Assembly (NCBI GenBank): GCA_964622375.1
Contig: CAZUQA010000077.1
Span: 1 to 8,693, forward strand
Direction of reading: 5' to 3'
Length of the DNA stretch: 8,693 nt
Source: CAZUQA01 sp964622375
Lineage (GTDB): Bacteria > Bacillota_I > Bacilli_A > Erysipelotrichales > Erysipelotrichaceae
Part shown: in pieces, positions 6,931 through 8,693 of the stretch
Layout of the letters: each line of letters opens with the position of its first letter
Numbering within the stretch: position 1 is the first letter of the stretch
Notes under the pieces: model-generated
Databases searched by the model: none
What the model saw: the letters and a program-made list of their open reading frames with translations, nothing else
What the model was told of the DNA's origin: nothing
Position numbers and translations under genes: made by a program

Positions 6931-8361
6931 CTAAACAGCAATATTATGCCATTTTGATCCGGCAAATCGCCGTTGAACCAAGAATACCCGTAAACTGATG
7001 TCAATAATTGAAGCACCCCAAGCCCCCATTAAACCCCAACCAAGGAGGTTTACCGCAATGATGCTGAAGAGCGGGCGAATGATGGCGACACAGACTATGA
7101 AAACAATAGCCACAAAGAAGTTGTCTCCGGCACCACGTAAACAACCGGACAAGACGACAGCGGTGGTTTGAAAAGGTTGGAAAGCCGCTACTAAATAAAG
7201 CAACTTTACTGCCAGGATTATCGATTCGGCATTATTGGGGTCGTTGCTGCTGAGAAAAATACTGACTAAAGGATATCTGAAGATAATAATACTGCTGGCT
7301 ATCAATAAACTGATAAGTAAAGCAAGGCGTTGGGAGCACTTGCCGTAAATAATGGCATGGTCCGGTCGTTTCTTGCCTAACATCTGACCCACTAAAGAGG
7401 TACTGGCAGCGGAAAGGCCGTTACCGGCTTGAAAAGAAAAACTAAGAAACTGCATGCCCACTTGATGGGCAGCGAACACCTTAGTGCCGAGATTAGCTAT
7501 CACGATGGCATAAACAAACAAACCGAGACGTTGAGCTACTTGTTCAATAAGTGAATTCCCCCCAATTTTGAAAATGGCTTGTACGGTTTCTTTGTGGAGC
7601 CGCCAATCATCGCTAAAGGAAAGATGAAGAAACTGCTGCTCTTTGTTATTGCGCAAAACACCATAAAGACTTAAGATCAAACCGACACATAAACCGATGC
7701 CGCTAGCCCAAGCATCACCAGCGACACCTAATTTGGGGAAACCAAAATTTCCGTAGATGAAGCAGTAGTCAAAAATAATATTGACGATATTAGCTGTCAG
7801 ATTTGCGAACAACGGCGTTCTGGTGTTGCCGGCTCCTCTTTGGGCCGCATTAATGCAAATGGTTATCACTTCAACCGGAAGAAAATAAATCATGATTTGA
7901 AAATAGGTGGCAGCCATTTCACTGGTTTCCGGTTTAGCTCCGGCAATTAACATGATTTCCCGAGAAAACAATAAAGCCAAAGTAACCAATACAGCAACTA
8001 TCATTAAAGCGATAAGCAAAGCATTGCGTAAAGCGCGATTAGCTTCACTAGGCCGGTTTTCTCCTTTGCGCCGGGCAACAATGGCAGTAAGCCCGACATT
8101 TAGCGCAAAGAACATAGCCAGTAAGATGAAACGCGGTTGTCCGGCTAAACCAACAGCAGCGATAGCCTCAACACCCAAGCGACTGACCATGACAACATCG
8201 ACAGAACCGATCAAAGACATAAAGACCATTTCGATGATTGACGGGATGGCAAGTTTTAACAGTCGACTGTAAGCTTCTTTACTCTTTGGTACTTCACCTT
8301 GAAGATACTTAGGTGCAACCATATACTTAGTTGAGAAAAATCTCCTTAAAATAATTAGCAA
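6931..8361 (-). CDS. MATE-family multidrug/metabolite exporter
   Basis: Inner-membrane cation-coupled (Na+ or H+) exporter of 476 residues with about 12 helices in two homologous halves. The family pseudo-repeat is visible: AAQRGAGNTRTP (172-183) in the first half and LSGCLRGAGDNFF (404-416) in the second. Other typical elements are GSVDVVMVSRLG (52-63), the loop IVARRKGE (94-101), NIVNIIFDYCFIYG (191-204) and SLVGQMLGKKRPDHA (322-336). The likely start is TTG 8361, because AGGGGA stands 7 nt upstream. The next in-frame start, ATG 8322, would remove 13 residues and has no well-placed ribosome site, though the removed segment lies before the first helix and either form would work. It is transcribed alone from a promoter rich in palindromes. 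Substrate unknown; drugs, dyes or metabolites are all possible for this family. Confidence 0.92.
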   Translation of the reverse strand: MLIILRRFFSTKYMVAPKYLQGEVPKSKEAYSRLLKLAIPSIIEMVFMSLIGSVDVVMVSRLGVEAIAAVGLAGQPRFILLAMFFALNVGLTAIVARRKGENRPSEANRALRNALLIALMIVAVLVTLALLFSREIMLIAGAKPETSEMAATYFQIMIYFLPVEVITICINAAQRGAGNTRTPLFANLTANIVNIIFDYCFIYGNFGFPKLGVAGDAWASGIGLCVGLILSLYGVLRNNKEQQFLHLSFSDDWRLHKETVQAIFKIGGNSLIEQVAQRLGLFVYAIVIANLGTKVFAAHQVGMQFLSFSFQAGNGLSAASTSLVGQMLGKKRPDHAIIYGKCSQRLALLISLLIASSIIIFRYPLVSIFLSSNDPNNAESIILAVKLLYLVAAFQPFQTTAVVLSGCLRGAGDNFFVAIVFIVCVAIIRPLFSIIAVNLLGWGLMGAWGASIIDISLRVFLVQRRFAGSKWHNIAV

Positions 8362-8368
8362 TGTTCTA

Positions 8369-8374
8369 TCCCCT
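8369..8374 (-). promoter_or_regulatory. Ribosome binding site supporting a TTG start of the MATE gene
   Basis: AGGGGA on the minus strand is 7 nt before TTG 8361. A second purine block (AAGGAGA, near 8342-8348) lies about 20 nt before ATG 8322, too far to serve it, so the TTG start is favoured. Confidence 0.6.
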
Positions 8375-8376
8375 AA

Positions 8377-8405
8377 AGCTATTTAGCTTGACAATGAAAA
8401 TAGCT
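8377..8405 (-). repeat. Inverted repeat in the MATE leader, adjacent to the ribosome site
   Basis: On the minus strand AGCTATTT (8398-8405) and AAATAGCT (8377-8384) are perfect 8-bp complements with a 13-nt loop, ending 2 nt before the AGGGGA ribosome site. The 3' arm is also part of a DNA palindrome AGCTA-TT-TAGCT (8377-8388, plus strand). It could be a weak RNA hairpin tuning translation or an operator; no run of T follows, so it is not a terminator. Confidence 0.45.
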
Positions 8406-8434
8406 AAAACCCGCAAATTTCTTTCTTCAGTTTT

Positions 8435-8463
8435 AAGATATAACGCGGCGTTAATAAAGTCAA
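8435..8463 (-). promoter_or_regulatory. Predicted sigma-A-type promoter of the MATE gene
   Basis: Minus-strand TTGACT (8458-8463, 5 of 6 consensus) and TATCTT (8435-8440, 4 of 6) are 17 nt apart. An overlapping TATATC with a 15-nt spacer is the alternative -10. Transcription would start near 8428, giving a leader of roughly 67 nt before TTG 8361. A perfect palindrome fills most of the spacer. Confidence 0.6.
8441..8453. promoter_or_regulatory. Candidate operator: palindrome in the MATE promoter spacer
   Basis: TAACGCGGCGTTA is a perfect 6-1-6 inverted repeat lying between the predicted -35 and -10 boxes. It is GC-rich in an AT-rich setting. This position is typical of repressor operators for efflux genes (TetR- or MarR-type), but no matching regulator is identified in the window. 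Confidence 0.5.
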
Positions 8464-8464
8464 G

Positions 8465-8478
8465 AAAACCCAGGTTTT
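8465..8478. repeat. Palindrome just upstream of the MATE -35 box
   Basis: AAAACC-CA-GGTTTT is a perfect 6-2-6 inverted repeat whose edge is 1 nt from the -35 box. Its position would suit an activator or a second repressor site. No run of T suited to a terminator follows on either strand beyond the TTTT of the arm itself. Confidence 0.35.
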
Positions 8479-8518
8479 GGTTGGCAGTTTTCTATAAAAT
8501 AATGATGTAAGAGAATAA

Positions 8519-8693
8519 TTAAAAGTTCCTGATAATTTTTTTCAGGCGTAACACTTGGGAGGCACTGAGTTCTGTTATTCGACTATTTATAATATTAAGT
8601 ATTTCTTTTTTAGCATGGTCCGATAAACTAGCTTGTAAGCGCTCAGCATGTTGCGGTATTTCTTTGGGCCGACAACTGCTGAAGTGTTCTATA
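8519..8693 (-). CDS. 3' end of an unidentified gene, cut by the window edge
   Basis: An open frame of 57 codons enters from the right edge and stops at TAA (8519-8521). It is too short and incomplete to be found as an ordinary ORF. The visible C-terminus begins IEHFSSCRPKEIPQ and ends LSASQVLRLKKIIRNF; it is hydrophilic, predicted helical and rich in charged residues, with no membrane segment. I recognise no family. It lies on the same strand as the MATE gene, 157 nt upstream, a gap that contains the MATE promoter. A soluble regulator, such as a MarR-like protein, would suit this position, but that is only a guess from context. A random open frame of this length is possible, so confidence is moderate. 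Confidence 0.6.
   Translation of the reverse strand, partial: IEHFSSCRPKEIPQHAERLQASLSDHAKKEILNIINSRITELSASQVLRLKKIIRNF

Noticed and set aside
7907..8272. Plus-strand 121-codon open frame opposite the MATE gene
   Set aside because: Alanine/lysine/serine-rich shadow of a membrane protein gene, without a ribosome site or family resemblance.
8388..8393. Plus-strand TTGACA as a promoter -35 box
   Set aside because: No acceptable -10 box lies 16-18 nt downstream, and no plus-strand gene follows.
8527..8545. Inverted repeat CCTGA...TCAGG with a T-run as a terminator
   Set aside because: The stem is only 5 bp, the T-run lies in the loop rather than after the stem, and it falls inside the open frame of the right-edge gene.
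8648..8693. Plus-strand ATG at 8648 open to the window edge
   Set aside because: Only 15 codons, no ribosome site, and it overlaps a more convincing minus-strand frame.

Overview
This 8.7 kb window looks like chromosomal DNA from a low-to-moderate-GC, probably anaerobic, Gram-positive-type bacterium (Bacillota, perhaps Clostridia or Negativicutes). The grounds are purine-rich Shine-Dalgarno sequences, sigma-A-like promoters, a nickel-pincer hydroxyacid racemase, and a long FtsX-type ABC permease of a kind common in Bacillota. The lineage is an inference from gene content and style; no marker gene is present.

Layout, left to right. (1) 35-1306 (+): a full-length LarA-family nickel-dependent 2-hydroxyacid racemase with all key residues intact. 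(2) 1310-5120 (-): a two-gene ABC operon made of a MacB/LolD-type ATPase followed 4 nt later by a 1032-residue FtsX-type permease with a long periplasmic/extracellular coiled coil. It converges on larA with only 3 nt between the stop codons. (3) 5121-5298: an AT-rich divergent promoter region with a recognisable promoter on each strand and a 10-bp direct repeat. (4) 5299-6908 (+): an excisionase/MerR-type winged-HTH protein of 140 residues, followed 14 nt later by an MFS transporter. (5) 6931-8361 (-): a MATE-family exporter, most likely starting at TTG. (6) 8362-8518: its promoter/leader, which holds a perfect palindrome inside the promoter spacer, a second palindrome just upstream of the -35 box and a leader inverted repeat. 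(7) 8519-8693 (-): the 3' end of an unidentified gene that runs off the window.

Functionally, the middle and right parts form a cluster of three unrelated membrane transporter classes (ABC, MFS, MATE), each with its own promoter, and at least one carries a dedicated small DNA-binding protein. This suggests an export/resistance or envelope-homeostasis neighbourhood, but no substrate can be read from the sequence. LarA appears metabolically separate, and its maturation genes (larB, larC, larE) are not in the window. I found no mobile element, CRISPR array, tRNA, rRNA or clear intrinsic terminator, and no strong evidence for a wholly new system. The best candidates for follow-up are the HTH-MFS pair beside the divergent ABC operon and the palindrome-controlled MATE promoter.
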